From: Edaphochlamys debaryana
Taxonomy: Eukaryota > Chlorophyta > Chlorophyceae > Chlamydomonadales
Length of the DNA: 64,000 nucleotides
Direction of reading: 5' to 3'
Assembly: GCA_016858145.1 (NCBI GenBank)
Contig: JAEHOE010000040.1
Location: forward strand, 248,001 to 312,000
In this document: in pieces, positions 11,677 through 23,900 of the stretch
Layout: every line of letters begins with the position of its first letter
How positions within the stretch are numbered: position 1 is the stretch's first letter
The notes under the pieces: generated by a model
Told to the model about the DNA's origin: nothing
The model's input: only the letters and a program-made list of their open reading frames with translations
Database searches by the model: none
Program-made: the position numbers and the translations under genes

Positions 11677-12369
11677 CTGCCATGTTTGCGCGCGGGCATG
11701 TTTGCCATCGCGCTCGAGCGCTGCATCTCAGACCAAGGTCGCTGCTAATATTACGTCAAAGCCAGACACATGGATGCAACGCTTCGTTGGCGTGGACAAT
11801 CCTTAACTGTAGCGCGCCACCTACTGGGTATGGCCCTCCCATTCCAGCAGGGTGTCGCCATCCTGGGGCTTGTCCCCGCCTGGCTATCCGAGCCGGTCCA
11901 GGCCATAGACCGCAATGTTACACGGACGCCCTACCGCGCACCCTACCATCAGAATCCATACTACATGTAGGGCTGCAGCCGCTTGCCGTTCCTTCCGGAG
12001 AGTGCCTTTCGCCCCCGGCTTGCGCCCAAGCTGCACGGCCCATCTTGTCCTCAACTCCTCATCCGACGAAGCTCACCCGACCCCATCGCCTGTACCTTCA
12101 CCATCCCAAGGTTTGGGCCTCCTTCTCTAAGGCCCTTGTTCACCTCAGAACTCCCCCTCGCTCTTGACAGCGGGAGCCAGAAGGGCGCGGCCCCAGCCTC
12201 TCCAGATCTAGGAAGGCGTCGCCACTTGCCCCCCATTCATTGCTTGCTTGCAGTCGGTCCTTTCATGAGTGCCAGTCCTTCCCGCTCTTTCCCGTGCAGT
12301 GAGTAGAACTTGCAAACATGCCTTGCGTCATGAATGAACCCATCCATCCATTTTACTACGAACGCCCAT

Positions 12370-12463
12370 GGGCAACGGCCTTTCGGCTCAGTCCAGTAGA
12401 CAGCTCAGAATGACGCCGAGGCGACACGGGTCTGACGCCTAGGGGGGCAACGGCCTTTCGGCT
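12370..12463. repeat. 19-bp direct repeat, 75 bp apart
   Basis: The word gggcaacggcctttcggct occurs at 12370-12388 and at 12445-12463, followed in both copies by related CAG-rich sequence. It lies just downstream of the phosphatase stop, within its likely 3' UTR. Confidence 0.7.
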
Positions 12464-12526
12464 TAGGTCAGCAGGAATCATGACACCAAGTATCCCTTTT
12501 GGTCACCAACGCCACGGGTTGGACAC

Positions 12527-15500
12527 TCAGCCCACAAGCGGGGGCACGTGGATGTGGAACACGTTCACCTCCTCCGAGCCCAGCTCCTTCTCCGCGCGAA
12601 TCCAGAAGTCAATTCCATTGTCAGCTGCGCCCAGAGTGAGCTCGCACCTGCAAGGCGTAAGAGATTGCGTCGGTGAGACATTGGGGGCGCGCCCCGGCAC
12701 GGTGCATGACACTACGCCACGTCCCCACTCGAAGCCCCTGCCATGGTCTCTGACTGACCGACCGCACCCGCCCCCTGCCTGGACTTGCGTTGTGGCTTGC
12801 AGGGGGCAAGCCCGTGAGGTGGGTCGCTTGGCCCCAGCGTTCAGCGCTGTGACCCCAGGGGGGTCCTTCATTGTACACACCGAGGACTGCCAACGGTCAC
12901 GTACCAGTTTCTGCGCCCGAGCAGGAGGCTGTTGGTGTCATGCTCGGGCCCGAACAGAGGCACCATGCGCTCCACGCAGTCCTGACGGGGGTAGGGCGGG
13001 TGCGGGCATGCACGCCGCTGTGCTAAAATGGCTCGCTAAGTGCCGGACATGTGCGCTTCACAGGGCCGCCGCTGGTCCATAACCCGCCCCCGACCGTAGC
13101 ACCGCACCTCGAGGAAGGGCCGGGGGTTCCTCGCCGTCATGCACAGCACCTTGAGCAGCGAGGTAGGCGGGGGCACGTTGGCAATGGCGGACGAGATGAT
13201 CTGGGGAGCAGGCGCACGCATGTGGGTTCAGAGGCGGCTCTGAGCAGCCCAACCGTCAATGTAGGGCCGGACTGACGCGCGAAGCCTGGGCGTTGGGCCC
13301 TTCGCCTTCCCGGCCTCAACCGACGTTTGGGCGCCCACCCGCACCTGTGGGATGAACTTTGGGTCCCGCGCCAGCTCCTCCGCCTCCGGCAGGCGCATGT
13401 CCTCCACGTCCCCCCGCTCCACGGACGACGAGTGGAACATGCCGTAGCCCCCGCAGTGCACGTCGCCGGACAGCAGCGAGATGCGCAGGTCACGCTCCTC
13501 CGCGAGCCGCTGTGGTCGAACATGACGAGCGGAAAAGGATGGGGAAGGGAAGGTGTCAAGCCTTGCTAGCATGTCCACGGCCTTGTAGGCGCCTCGCGGA
13601 GCTCCATGACATCCCTTCTTTCTCCCGCGGGTCCCACCATGAGCAGGAGCATGAGCCTGTCCCGCTCTGACGCGTGTTGGTGGCTGGACCACTGGTCGAT
13701 GATGTCGTCTGCATGGCAAACAGGTTTAAGTGGTAATCGAGAGGGCCAGAGATTCCCTGCCAACTGGTACGTGTGCATGGAGATGAGAGGACCGTGGCAA
13801 GAGGTTACTGAGAGGACGGAGCGCAATCCTCGAGCACCCTTCCTAACGGCCAGCATGCGGCCACCCTCAAGGTCGTGCGGACAGGTCCACGCACCAAGGA
13901 TAAATACCTGCGCATGGGGCGGGCGGAACGAGCCTGCGTTAGATACCGGGATGGGCATGTCCTTCGAACCCCGCAACTGCTGGCGGGATCGCCCCTTGCC
14001 AGTCCCACCATGCCAAAGCGCTTGGTGACCGTGTTTGCCAGGCCCGTCTTCTGCATGACCGTGGCGAGCAGCGAGTCGTTATTGGTGGTCACGTCGTCCA
14101 GCTTCTGCGGTGGGGGGGTGCGGAGGCGGGGCGAACGGGGGGCGAAGAAGGACAGGGCCAAGTAGTGGGGTTGGCACAGCAACAGGGGGAATGTGGAAGA
14201 GCTTGTCGCTCGGCTCTGCAGCTACGAGTGTGCCCTTGCGGAGCGCGTGCGTTCCCCGGCCTGTCTGCCCACTCGCCTGCAGCGTGTCCTGCACGGGCAG
14301 CTTGGGGTAGCAGGCCGGCACTCCCAGCATCAGCACCACGTGCCGCACGCTGCGGGCGGCAGCGAGGAGGATCGTGCGTAAGTGGCCCGGGATCAAAGGA
14401 GAGACGCGGAGCGTCCCGGTTGGGCACACACTTGTCCTGGTGGGGGCAGGGCATCTTTCCTGCCCTGTGCCCCGCGCACGCACCTGTCGGGCAGGGAGCG
14501 CAGGTGCGCCTCCAGGCGCTGGTAGAAGTCGGGGCGCATGATCTGCGCAAGGGCAGGGCAAGGGGCGCAGGAGGGAGTTGGGGCACAAGGCAGCACGGGT
14601 CACCAGTCCCACCACCTGCGTCTTAGGGAAGAAGGACATGCTGTGGATCACGCCGGCGCACCTGCAGCTGTGAGCGGTGTGTCCGCCCATCTGCCATGAT
14701 GAGCGAGGTTGAGCCGCCCAGGTAGGCCTGGGGTGGAGAGGTGAAGGGAGGCGAGGTGAGGGGGCGTAGGCGAACGCTACCATCAGGGATTGCGAAAGCC
14801 ATGCAGAGCCAGTTGAGGTGGCGGGTAGGTAGAGGGCGGGGGGGAGAAGGGGAGGGGGAGGTGAGTGTGCGAGGAATGCCGTCAGGGATGGCAGAAGCCA
14901 GGCAGAGCCAGTTGAGGTGGCGGGCCCCGCGCAAGTCGCGCACCTGGGCGGTGGTGGAGTCGCACCAGTAGCCGTCGTCGCTGAGGCGGTCCAGGGTGGC
15001 GTGGCTGGGTGGGGCAGTGCAAGAGGGGCAGAGTGCAGCAACAACATGGGTTTTGCACGTTAAGCCCAGCAGCCGCAGGGACGAGGTCTCAGAAGGCAAC
15101 CCGACTAGCGTCCTCGCAACGCCAGCACCTCCAAGCCCGACCGTTCCCCCCCCTGCCCCAGGCCCCGCCACCCACTGCTGGAAGAGAAGGTAGAACTTCT
15201 GCGCCGCCGCAAACACGCCCTGCGCATTCAGACGACAAATGCCATTAGCAGCACGACCAGCCCGGTGACACGGCCTGCGGGGGGCCGGTGGCATGGTGTT
15301 GCCCTCTCCCTCCGCCCCCACCTTCACCCCACCTGCATGATGGCCGCGCCCTGCACCACCTCCGGGTAGGAGCCCCAGCCGTCCACGATGTCGTGGTCGT
15401 CCCACACGTTGAGCGAGGGGATGGACGCCAGCATGGCCTCGTACACGGGCTGGGGGGTAGGGGCAGGATGGTGGTGGTGGGTGTCGGGGGTCAGAAACGG

Positions 15501-17143
15501 GGGATGCTATGGGGACGCTGTGATGTGTCGTGCAGCAGATTGGTGGAGGAGTCAGCCAGAGGTGCTGCCGCTTGTGCCAAGCGCCTGCCTGGCCCCACCT
15601 GCGAGAAGTGGTGTGCGTAGTGCGAGAAGTAGAACTCCTCCACCTCGCACTTGAGTGCGTCCGTGAAGGGCAGCGCCGCCTTGGCCTCCGTGTCGCGGTC
15701 GTTCTGGGCCGTGTCCCAGCCGCGCAGCAGCGGGCCCTGGCGGAGGCGCGGGCCGGCGGGGAAACGTGTCATCGGCTAGTAGTGGCCTGCCCCTGCGAAT
15801 TTCAGGCCCAGAGCGTGACGGTTCGCCTCGGCTCAACGCAGCAAGCACAGGCCCTCGGCCTTTGAGGTGGTGCTGGTGAGGCCGAATGCATGCGAGCCCC
15901 TGGTCTGGCGGTCGCAGGTTTATTGCGCAGTGCTCCGTTTCGCCGCGCGGTCGTCGGGCCGTGCGGGTCCACTTCCCGCCCTGCCCTCCTGCCGCACCTG
16001 GAACACGGCGTCGTTGTAGAGCTGGTCCCCCGCCCCTATGAGCGCGTGGAAGGGCGCCTCGGCGTGCCTCTGCAGCGGACAAGGGCAGCGGGCGGTGCCC
16101 CGACGGGCGTCAGCTGCAAAGCAAAGCGCCTGCGCACCCCGGGGCCTGGGGGTGAGGTGGGCCGAGGGCACGGCGCCGAGCGCACCTGCTGCAAGTCCCT
16201 CCACAGCGGCTGTATGCCGCGGGTGCGCTTGGCGTCCGCGGGGTCGTGCAGCTCGTTGCAGGAGTAGAAGGCCACCCGCCAGCGGTCGCCGTGGGGGGGC
16301 ACGCACAGCGAGAAGGTGCGGCCGGGGAGCAGGTTGACCTGGCGGGGGGCAGGGCAGGTTGTTCCGGGGGTCAGGACGCTGGCGGATACGCCGGGGTTTG
16401 CGACCGCAGCCCTGTGCCTGAATGAGTAGTGCGTGTTGGTGGGCTGGGTGCAGGCACCGAGTCAGGCCATCCGGCTCCAGTCCCGTTGCTCGCAGCTAGC
16501 GCAGCCACCACCTCCGCTAGGCCAGCAGGGATGGGGCTCCTGCCCCGCTGCGGCTGCAGTCGCCATCGCCCCCCGCCCGTGGTGCCCCGCCTGCTGAGGC
16601 ACCTGCCTGGTACTGCAGCTCCCGCTCCCTGTCCAGGCAGGTGGTGGCGAGGTCCCACCGCCAGAACCTGAAGTCCCGACACGAGTCCAGCAGCTCCCCC
16701 GTGACGCAGCACTCCGTGCCCGGAGGTATCCCACCAGAGGTCGGCTGCGGCCGAGAGGCCTGCCCCCCGGGGCCGGCCTCCCCATCTGGGTCGGAGGCCT
16801 GGGCCCCGACCCCGGGCCCCTGTTGCACTGGCACGTGGCTGCTCTCTGTCCGGGTGTCCGCGAGGGTGTACTTGAGCGTGGGAGCGGCCTGCCCGTTGCC
16901 GCCCTCTGTCAGGGCCTTGTCCTCGGCTTGCGCGTGAAGGACGACCAGCACTGAGATGCGGTACTCCCCGGTCTCAGGGTTGTAGGAGATGAACTTAAGG
17001 AAGGGGCCAAACGCGTTCCTCTCCCCCAAGACTTTTAAGTTGTAGTAGGGCAGGATTGCAGTTGGTGGCGGCGGGGCGCCATCCAGGCTCCACAGGAACG
17101 CATCCAACGTCGCCGACTCCCGAGCGTGGGCCCTGGAAGCCAT
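12527..17143 (-). CDS. PhoD-like metallophosphatase
   Basis: Seventeen exons (minus strand, in order): 17143-16607, 16338-16186, 16069-15998, 15736-15599, 15449-15333, 15219-15176, 15004-14944, 14727-14662, 14542-14484, 14349-14277, 14104-14009, 13907-13895, 13708-13638, 13509-13345, 13200-13108, 12981-12905, 12647-12527. They sum to 1,956 nt, or 651 aa. PhoD-type enzymes are metal-dependent phosphoesterases. Metal-site motifs are present: IGAGDQLYND (about 241-250), VWDDHDIVDG (315-324), YLLFQHH (formed across a splice) and LLSGDVHCGGYG (512-523). The C-terminal part (NWCELTLGAADN) matches the eukaryotic PhoD-like family rather than bacterial secreted PhoD. I see no signal peptide or twin-Arg, so the protein is probably cytosolic. 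The introns at 16606 and 14276 start with GC. The 13-nt exon 12 is inferred: it is flanked by cag/gtgcgt and is needed both for the frame and for the ILDDIIDQW match. The start is the first ATG in an open frame before the conserved region. Confidence 0.85.
13895..13907 (-). other. Putative 13-nt micro-exon of the phosphatase gene
   Basis: On the minus strand gtatttatccttg is bounded by gcgcag and gtgcgtgg. It joins KRFGM to DDIIDQW as KRFGM-VFIL-DDIIDQW. Without it the flanking exons are out of phase (phase 0 into phase 1). No other acceptor/donor pair in this stretch that I could find repairs the frame. Confidence 0.6.
14779..14924. repeat. Duplicated segment inside a phosphatase intron
   Basis: About 45 bases at 14779-14825 (starting accatcagggat, ending ggtggcggg) recur imperfectly at 14879-14924, roughly 100 bp away. 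Both lie in the intron 14943-14728 of the phosphatase gene. Read on the minus strand, both copies could encode the peptide RHLNWLC.A.AIPDG, but this is not part of the family alignment. Confidence 0.6.
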
Positions 17144-17990
17144 CAAGATGGAGGGAAGAAACGGTTCAGGGTGGGCGGGCCAGCCGAGGCGACCCCCAGT
17201 CCAAGCGCCCGCCGGAGCGGCGGGTTGCTGGGCGAATTGTAGCGGGCCTACGGTTCTGATCGCCTGCAAGCTCTCAGTGCCCCAGGCACCCAGGGGCTGC
17301 CAGGCAAGTCGAGTGGCCGGGGCCGAGGGGGTTTGGGGCCCGCCAGACACGCGGCCCGAGTCGCAACCTCGAAGTCCCCTCGCGAAGTCGCCGCACCTGC
17401 TGGTCCCACAGCCCATCTCGCTACTTCTATGACCGATGCCTCAACGCCGATGCACTGTACGCCAGCAGAAAACGGTGCCGGGCGCGGGTGGCATTCGCGG
17501 TTGGCCCACCAGTCAACTTGTACCACTGCGCATATCGCGCGTCTGCTAGAGGTGTGGGATGCTGGTGCGCGAATGCGGTCGCCTGGGCGTGGCGGGCTGC
17601 GTGGTTCGTTGCCCAGTCAAAGCCGGAGTCTCAGTCGCCTAAGAGCACGGGTTCATCAGCGAGGTATGCCTTTGCAATGATTCTCGGCAATCGTTAGCGT
17701 ATGGCGGTGTTGGTGTCTGCAGACTGGCAGTTTGCGCACCGCGCGTGATTGGGCCCTGAGCCCGATGCAGGTCGGCCTGGGCGCGTGTTCTGCTGCACTG
17801 GTTGTATTAATGCCCCATTAGTTATTCCACTGCGTTGGGGCTTGCCAAAGACCTAGCAACCGAGAGATCCCGCGACACCTTTTTGCAGATGCACCAGCTT
17901 CACGCAGACCTGCCCGCAGTGGGCCTATCAAGGGTGCTACACCGTTCATAGGCTTGCTGTGAGGCTGCAGGTGCCTCGTCGCCGGACGCC
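17144..17990. promoter_or_regulatory. Divergent intergenic region (shared promoter)
   Basis: 847 bp separate the divergent start codons of the phosphatase (minus) and the sacsin-like gene (plus), so both promoters and 5' UTRs must lie here. I see no clear TATA box. The stretch is less GC-rich than the flanking exons and holds no plausible gene. Confidence 0.5.
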
Positions 17991-20900
17991 ATGGCGGAGG
18001 CCGTGGCCTGGGAGGACTTCGGGCAGAAGGTGCGGACACCACGTCGGCACAGAGCGCTGCACGCTCACGGGGGCGGCCACAGGGCTCTGCAGGCTAGAGG
18101 GTAGAAGGGGTTAAGGGGGCCGGGAGGGGGGGGGGCTGCAGGAAGGGGGCAACGTTGCTCCCGGGGGGACTCTCGAGAGTGAGGCCCGGTCAGGCGCTGC
18201 TCGGGCCCTTGGTGCCACAGAGAGGATGCTAGTACGTGTAGCCCCTAGCGCGCTTGCCCCCCACCCTCACCTGCCCAGGTGGACCTGACCGCTCGCATCC
18301 GGGAGATCCTGCTCAACTACCCGGAGGGCACCTCCATACTCAAGGAGCTGGTGCAGGTGGGACCGGGGGGGGGGCGCATGGGCGAGGAGGCGGGGGAATG
18401 TTGCTACGGAGGTTGAAGTTTAGGGCTCGGGAGAAGGAGGAAGGATTGGAGTGGCGAGGTTCTAACCTCACCTGCACGTTCCCCCAACACCACCCCACCC
18501 CAGAATGCGGACGACGCCCGCGCCTCCGTCATCAAGTTCTGCCTCGACTGCCGCCAGCACGGCACCGGTGCGGGGGGGGGGCCTGACGGGACGGGTGCAG
18601 GGCCCCCTGACACCGAGCTGCTGCCGGACCTCCCGGGCCGTGCCCCTGGGCTTGTCGTACCGTCCGTCTGCTCCCGTTTTGCATGCGTCAATCGAAGCTG
18701 GACCCGTCTGCCCCCAGGCTCCGTGCTGGCACCCGCCATGGCCGCCTTCCAGGTGGGGCTGGGGGCTCAGAATTGCGGGCTGCGTTGGCACGCGATCCCT
18801 CCCTGGCCGCAGGCGTGGGCTCCATTCGCCCTACAGCTGCTCAGCACCGATGCCCTTCCCTCGCTCAGTCCTCCCTCCTCCTCCCCTCCCCTTCCCTCCC
18901 TCTGCCCCCCAGGGCCCCGCGCTGCTGGCCTTCAACGACGGCGTGTTCAGCGAGCGGGACCTGGAGTCCATCAGCCGCATCGGGGACTCCAAGAAGAAGG
19001 AGGAGGAGGGCAAGACGGGGCGGTTCGGGTGAGCTGGGGGAGGCGGGCATACTGTAGGGTAGGAAGCAGAGCATGCACAGAGGGGCTTCGCAGAGGCTAT
19101 GGCTTCCCGCCGACTCCCGCCAACCCCCCGTCCTGCAGTGTGGGCTTCAACTCGTGCTACCACCTGACGGACGTGCCGTCCTTCGTGTCGGGTCGCCACC
19201 TGGTCATTTTCGACCCGCACTGCCGCCACCTGCCCAACATATCCGCCACAAACCCGGGTGCGTATGGAGGGCCTGCACGGGCAGAGGGTAGAAGCGCTGG
19301 TCTCTCAATGCCCGCCCGAAGCTGTCTCGGTTTCCTGACACGTGACACCCCACCCCACTATCGGCTATGCTTCCCTCCCCAGGCAAGCGCATTGACTTTG
19401 TGCAGTACCGTGACGTGGCGGAGCAGTACACGGACCAGGTGGCGCCGTACAGGTGCGTGTGTCCGCGTGGAACCTTCTACCGGCCCCCTTCTGCGACCCT
19501 CCACCCCGCGCCCCTGACCGCGCAATCTCCCCGCTGCGCAGGGGCGTGTTCGGCTGCACGCTGGGGGCGGAGGGGGGCGGCGAGGCCTGGCCCCGCACGC
19601 TGTTCCGCTTCCCCCTGCGCTCCGAGGCCCTGGCGGAGGCCAGCACCATATCCAAGCAGGTGCGTGCGGGAGGCGGGAGCTGTAGGAGAGGGGGGAGGGG
19701 AGGGGACGCAGCCTGGGGTTGGGGCCTGGGGGCTGGCACTGAGTCGCGTGCCTCGTCGCTCACCCCTCTGCGTCGTCCGCTTCCCCCAGGTCTACACGCC
19801 CGCCTCCGTGCGCGTATTGCTGCAGCAGCTGTGCGCCGAGGCCTTCCAGATCCTGCTCTTCCTAAAGCACGTGGCGCGGCTCGAGGTGGGCGGGCTCTGG
19901 GTTCTACGGTCTGGCGGGAACCAGGCCGTCACGCCCTCGCAGAACAGCTCCTGAGCCCGCCGCAACCCCGCTTACCTCCCGCAGGTTCACGAGTGGGCCG
20001 CGGACGCCTCCGAGCCCCGGCTGCTGTTCGCCTGCTCCGTGGCCAACGCCTCTCCCGAGGTGGCGGCGGAGCGGGGCCTGTTCGCGCGGCTGAGCGGCGA
20101 GCGGCCCAGCTCCAGCCGCCAGGCGCTGCCCGAGGTGCTCAGCACCTACCGCCTGGAGCTGAGGCGCGAGTGGTACGACAGCGAGTACGACAACAGGTCT
20201 GGCGGCGGCGGCGGTACGGCAGAGGCCCGGTCGTACATCGTGACTCAGGTCCGCGGCGGCGGCGAGGTGGCGGACACGGCCGAGCAGCTGTCCAAGCACT
20301 TTGGAGTGCCGCTGGTGCCGTGGGGGGCGGTGGCGGCGGACGTGACGCCCCCCGCAGCGGCCGGCGGCGCTCCGCCCGAGGACGGCCGCGCCTTCTGCTT
20401 CCTGCCGCTCCCCGCCAAGACGGGCCTGCCGGTGCACGTCAATGGCTACTTTGAGCTGTCCAGCAACCGCCGGGACATCTGGTGGGTGCGGCTCTTGGTA
20501 TTTGCGCCTTGGCCCCACCTGTCGGAGCCGGCCTGACCTTACCTGCGGTCTTGCCGAGGGCGAGGGGGGAAGGATGGACGGGGCTGACACTGCGCACCTC
20601 CTCGCAGGCACGGCGAGGACATGGCCGGCAGCGGCGCCCGGCGCGCCGCCTGGAACAAGCTGCTGCTGGAGCGGGTGCTGGGCCCCGCCTACGCAGCGGC
20701 GCTGGGGGAGGCGGCGCAGGCGCTGGGGCCGGGCCCCGCCTACGACCGGCTGTGGCCCGCTGCTGACGTGGCGGCGCCCTGGCAGACGCTGCTGGTGGCC
20801 TTGTGGGTGGCATGGGGGACTGGGGGGAGGGGAGGAAGGGGAGAAGAGGCGGGCCATGCAGATGGGGAAGGTGGGGCGGGGTTACCGGCATGGGTGGGCT

Positions 20901-23900
20901 GCTTGCTCGGGGACCTTGAGGAACGGCCGGGCCTAAAGGTAGGCAAAGTGAGGGGCTTACTCAACTGTCTGCAACCCGCTTCATCCCCCCGTCCGCAGCT
21001 ACCGGCGGCTCTGGGACGCGCGTGTCTGTTGGAGCCCCGCCCGCAAGGGTGGCTGGGTGTCCCCCGCTGCGGGAGTGCTGCCCGACGGCCCCGTATCCCG
21101 CTCGCCCCCCCTGGCCGCCGCGCTGGTGGGGGCCGCGGGGCTGCCCCTGCTGGAGCTCCCCCCGGGGGTGGCGGAGCTCATGGGGCGGCACATGGTGGGG
21201 CGGGCTGCGTGGGGAGGGGAGGAGGGGGTTAAGGAGGGACGGGTGTCTGGGCATGTGGGGGCAGTGCGGACAGGCAAAGGGGAGGACATGAGGCGTCGCA
21301 GGCAGCAGCGGGAGGCGCTCGAGCTGCTCCATGACACTGCCCCACTGTCCCACTGCCCCGCACCCGGTGCACCGCAGACGAGCAAGCCACGCGTGTGCAC
21401 CCCTCTGCTGGCTCGCCAAGCGCTGCTGGCGGCCTCCCAGGCAGTGGCAGGCCCGGCCCCCACCGAGCCCTCCGCCGACCCCGCCCTGCGCGCCCACGCC
21501 CCCCACCTGCTCGAGTACGCCCTCAGCGACCTCACCCTGCAGGCCCCGCCCCCGCAGCAGCAGCAGGCGGGGGCTGTGGCCGGGGCGACGGCCCAGGCCC
21601 AGGCCCAGCCCTCGGGCCCAGCGATGCAGGCAGCCATGCATGCAGGTGCGTTTGCTGCACATCCTGGTGGTGTGCACCTCCACCCGGTAACACGCTCGTA
21701 GTCTAAGCTCCACTACTCGTTCTGTCCCACTCTGTCCTGCCCCTGCAGCCAATCAGCTGGCGGGTCTGCGGCTGCTGCCGCTGCTGGACGGCACCACCGC
21801 CCCCCTGGCGCTGCACCCGCACGCGGGGGGCAGGCACACGCAGCAGGCCCAGGCCCAGGGCCCGCAGCAGGGCGGGCCGGGGCGCCCCACCGGGCCCCCG
21901 CCCGCTTACTTCGTCCCCAGCGACGACGAGCGAGCGCTGCTGGCCCGAGCGGGTGAGCACCTCCTTGCTGGTCGGGGCGGGCTACGGCGTCCTCAGCTGC
22001 CTCGGACCTCGCTTCTCACCTCTTCCCGCCCTGTCTCACCTCCCTTCCACCTCCCACCCATTACACGCAGCCGGTCTGCTGGTGGACCTGGGAGGCCTCA
22101 GCGCCCAGGCGGCCGCCAAGCTGGGGGCGCTGGCGGCCGCACGCACCCTCAACCTCGCCCGCCTGGACCCGCCCGCGCTGGCCGCAGTGGCGCTGCCCCG
22201 CCTGCTGCCGCCCGCGTGGCTGGCGGCGGCGCCGGGGGGCGCGGGCGCAGCGGGCGGCAGGGTGGTGGAGTGGGAGGCGGACCCGGCGGCCAAGGCCGCT
22301 GGCGTGGACAGGTGCGGTGGGGAGAGTGTTGCGGGCGCCTGTTGTGGGGCTGGCATGGGCTGGAACTGAGTCCCTCCCATGCCTTTGGTCTTCCCTGCAG
22401 GGAGTGGCTGCAGCTTCTGTGGCGGTGGATCGGGTCGCGCGGCGTGTTCGCGCCCTTCCTGGGGCCGCCCCTGGCCCTGCCGCTGCTGCCCATCACCGGC
22501 GGCCGCCTGGCCCCCCTGGCCGACCCCTCCGCCGCCATCGCCGTGCTGCCCCCCGCCGGCCTCACGCAGCGCCCGGCCGCAGCCTCCGCCACCTCCGCAC
22601 CCGCCTCCGCCGCCCCTGGGGTCGGGTCAGAGGCGGACCAGGTGGCCGAGCTGCTGACGCAGCTGGGGCTGCAGATCGTGGATCTAGAATCCTTCCCGGA
22701 TCTGCCCGCCGCGGATCTGGTGCGCGCGGGCCACGTGCACCGCTGCGACGGCCCCGGCATCCTGGCGGCGCTGCACCGCCTCTCCGTGGTCACGCACCAG
22801 CACCAGCAGGCCGCACTGCAGCAGCAGAGCAGCGGCGCCGGCAGGCTGGCGGCGGCGGCGGCGGCAGCGGTGGCCACGGTCGCGGCGGCGGTGGAGGGCC
22901 CGGCGGAAGCGGGCGAGGGCGCGGGCGGGGCGGGTGGTGGTGGTACTGGCCGCAGCCGGCCGGTGGTGTCGGCGGCGCTGGGCGCTCGGCTGTCGGCGCT
23001 GGCGGGGGCGGACAAGAGGCTGCTGAGGGGGCTGCTGCTCACGGAGGACTGCCTCGCCGTACTGACGGGGGGCCACGCCAAGGGCGGCGGCGGCGGCAGC
23101 AGCAGTGCGGCCGCTGCGGGCGGCCGCCAGGCCGTGCCTCTGTCTCAGGGCGAGGGCAGGGCCCTGCTGCAGCTCCTCGCCGCGCTGCCCATCTACGAGT
23201 CCGCCCGCGGCAGCGCCAGCGGCGCCACCACCCCTGCCGCCGCCGCCGTCACTGCCGCTGTGGCACCCGCGGAGCCGGTCTACGTGTCGCTGACGGGGGC
23301 GGCGGCGGCCAGCAGCGGCGCGGGCTGCATGCTGGCGCCCCAAGGGGTGGACGTGCGGGTGCTGGGGGCGGTGTCGGGGGGCTTCGTGGTGGCGGGGTCG
23401 GAGGCGGAGGGCCGCCTGCTCACCACGCGCCTGGGCGTGCGGGCGGTGCCGGCGGCCGAGGCCTACAGGTGCGCTCCCCTGGGCTGAGAAGATTTTGGAA
23501 AACGTTTACTGGGCCCTGGCCATACCATGCCTCTATCCCCTTGTGTTCCTGTCTCAAGCCGGCCGTTCCCCGCCTCCCTGCCTCCCACCTGCCCTCTCCA
23601 GGCACCACGTGCTCCCCGCGCTGCCCTCCCTGCCGCCCCCCCTGCGCGACGCGGCCGTGCTGGGCGTGCTGCGGAGCCTGCCGCAGCTGGGGGCACAGGA
23701 CCGCGGCTTCAGCGCCTGGCTGCAGGGGCAGGCCTTCGTGCCCAACAACAAGGTGGGGAGGGACTGCAAGGGGAGGGCCACGGGCGCCATGGAGGAGGTC
23801 AGGGCTGGGGACTGGATGTGGGTCGGGACGGAAGGCTTGCAACTCGATGTGGGTCGGGCCTGATCCTGTTACGCTGCGCCTGCCTCCCGGTCCCCTTCCT

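Larger units (their letters stand above)
10814..12526. other. Convergent 3' intergenic region with short direct repeats
   Basis: Non-coding DNA between two convergent stops. TGTAA, the usual green-algal poly(A) signal, occurs at 11224-11228, 411 nt after the HYR-gene stop; on the minus strand a TGTAA lies near 11919, about 600 nt beyond the phosphatase stop. Neither is close enough to be called with confidence. Two small direct repeats are annotated separately. Confidence 0.4.

Noticed and set aside
15176..15219. Splicing phosphatase exon 6 after TGG (donor GTGGCG)
   Set aside because: It leaves the next exon out of phase. The donor GTGGGT three bases earlier gives the family motif LLFQHH and keeps the frame.
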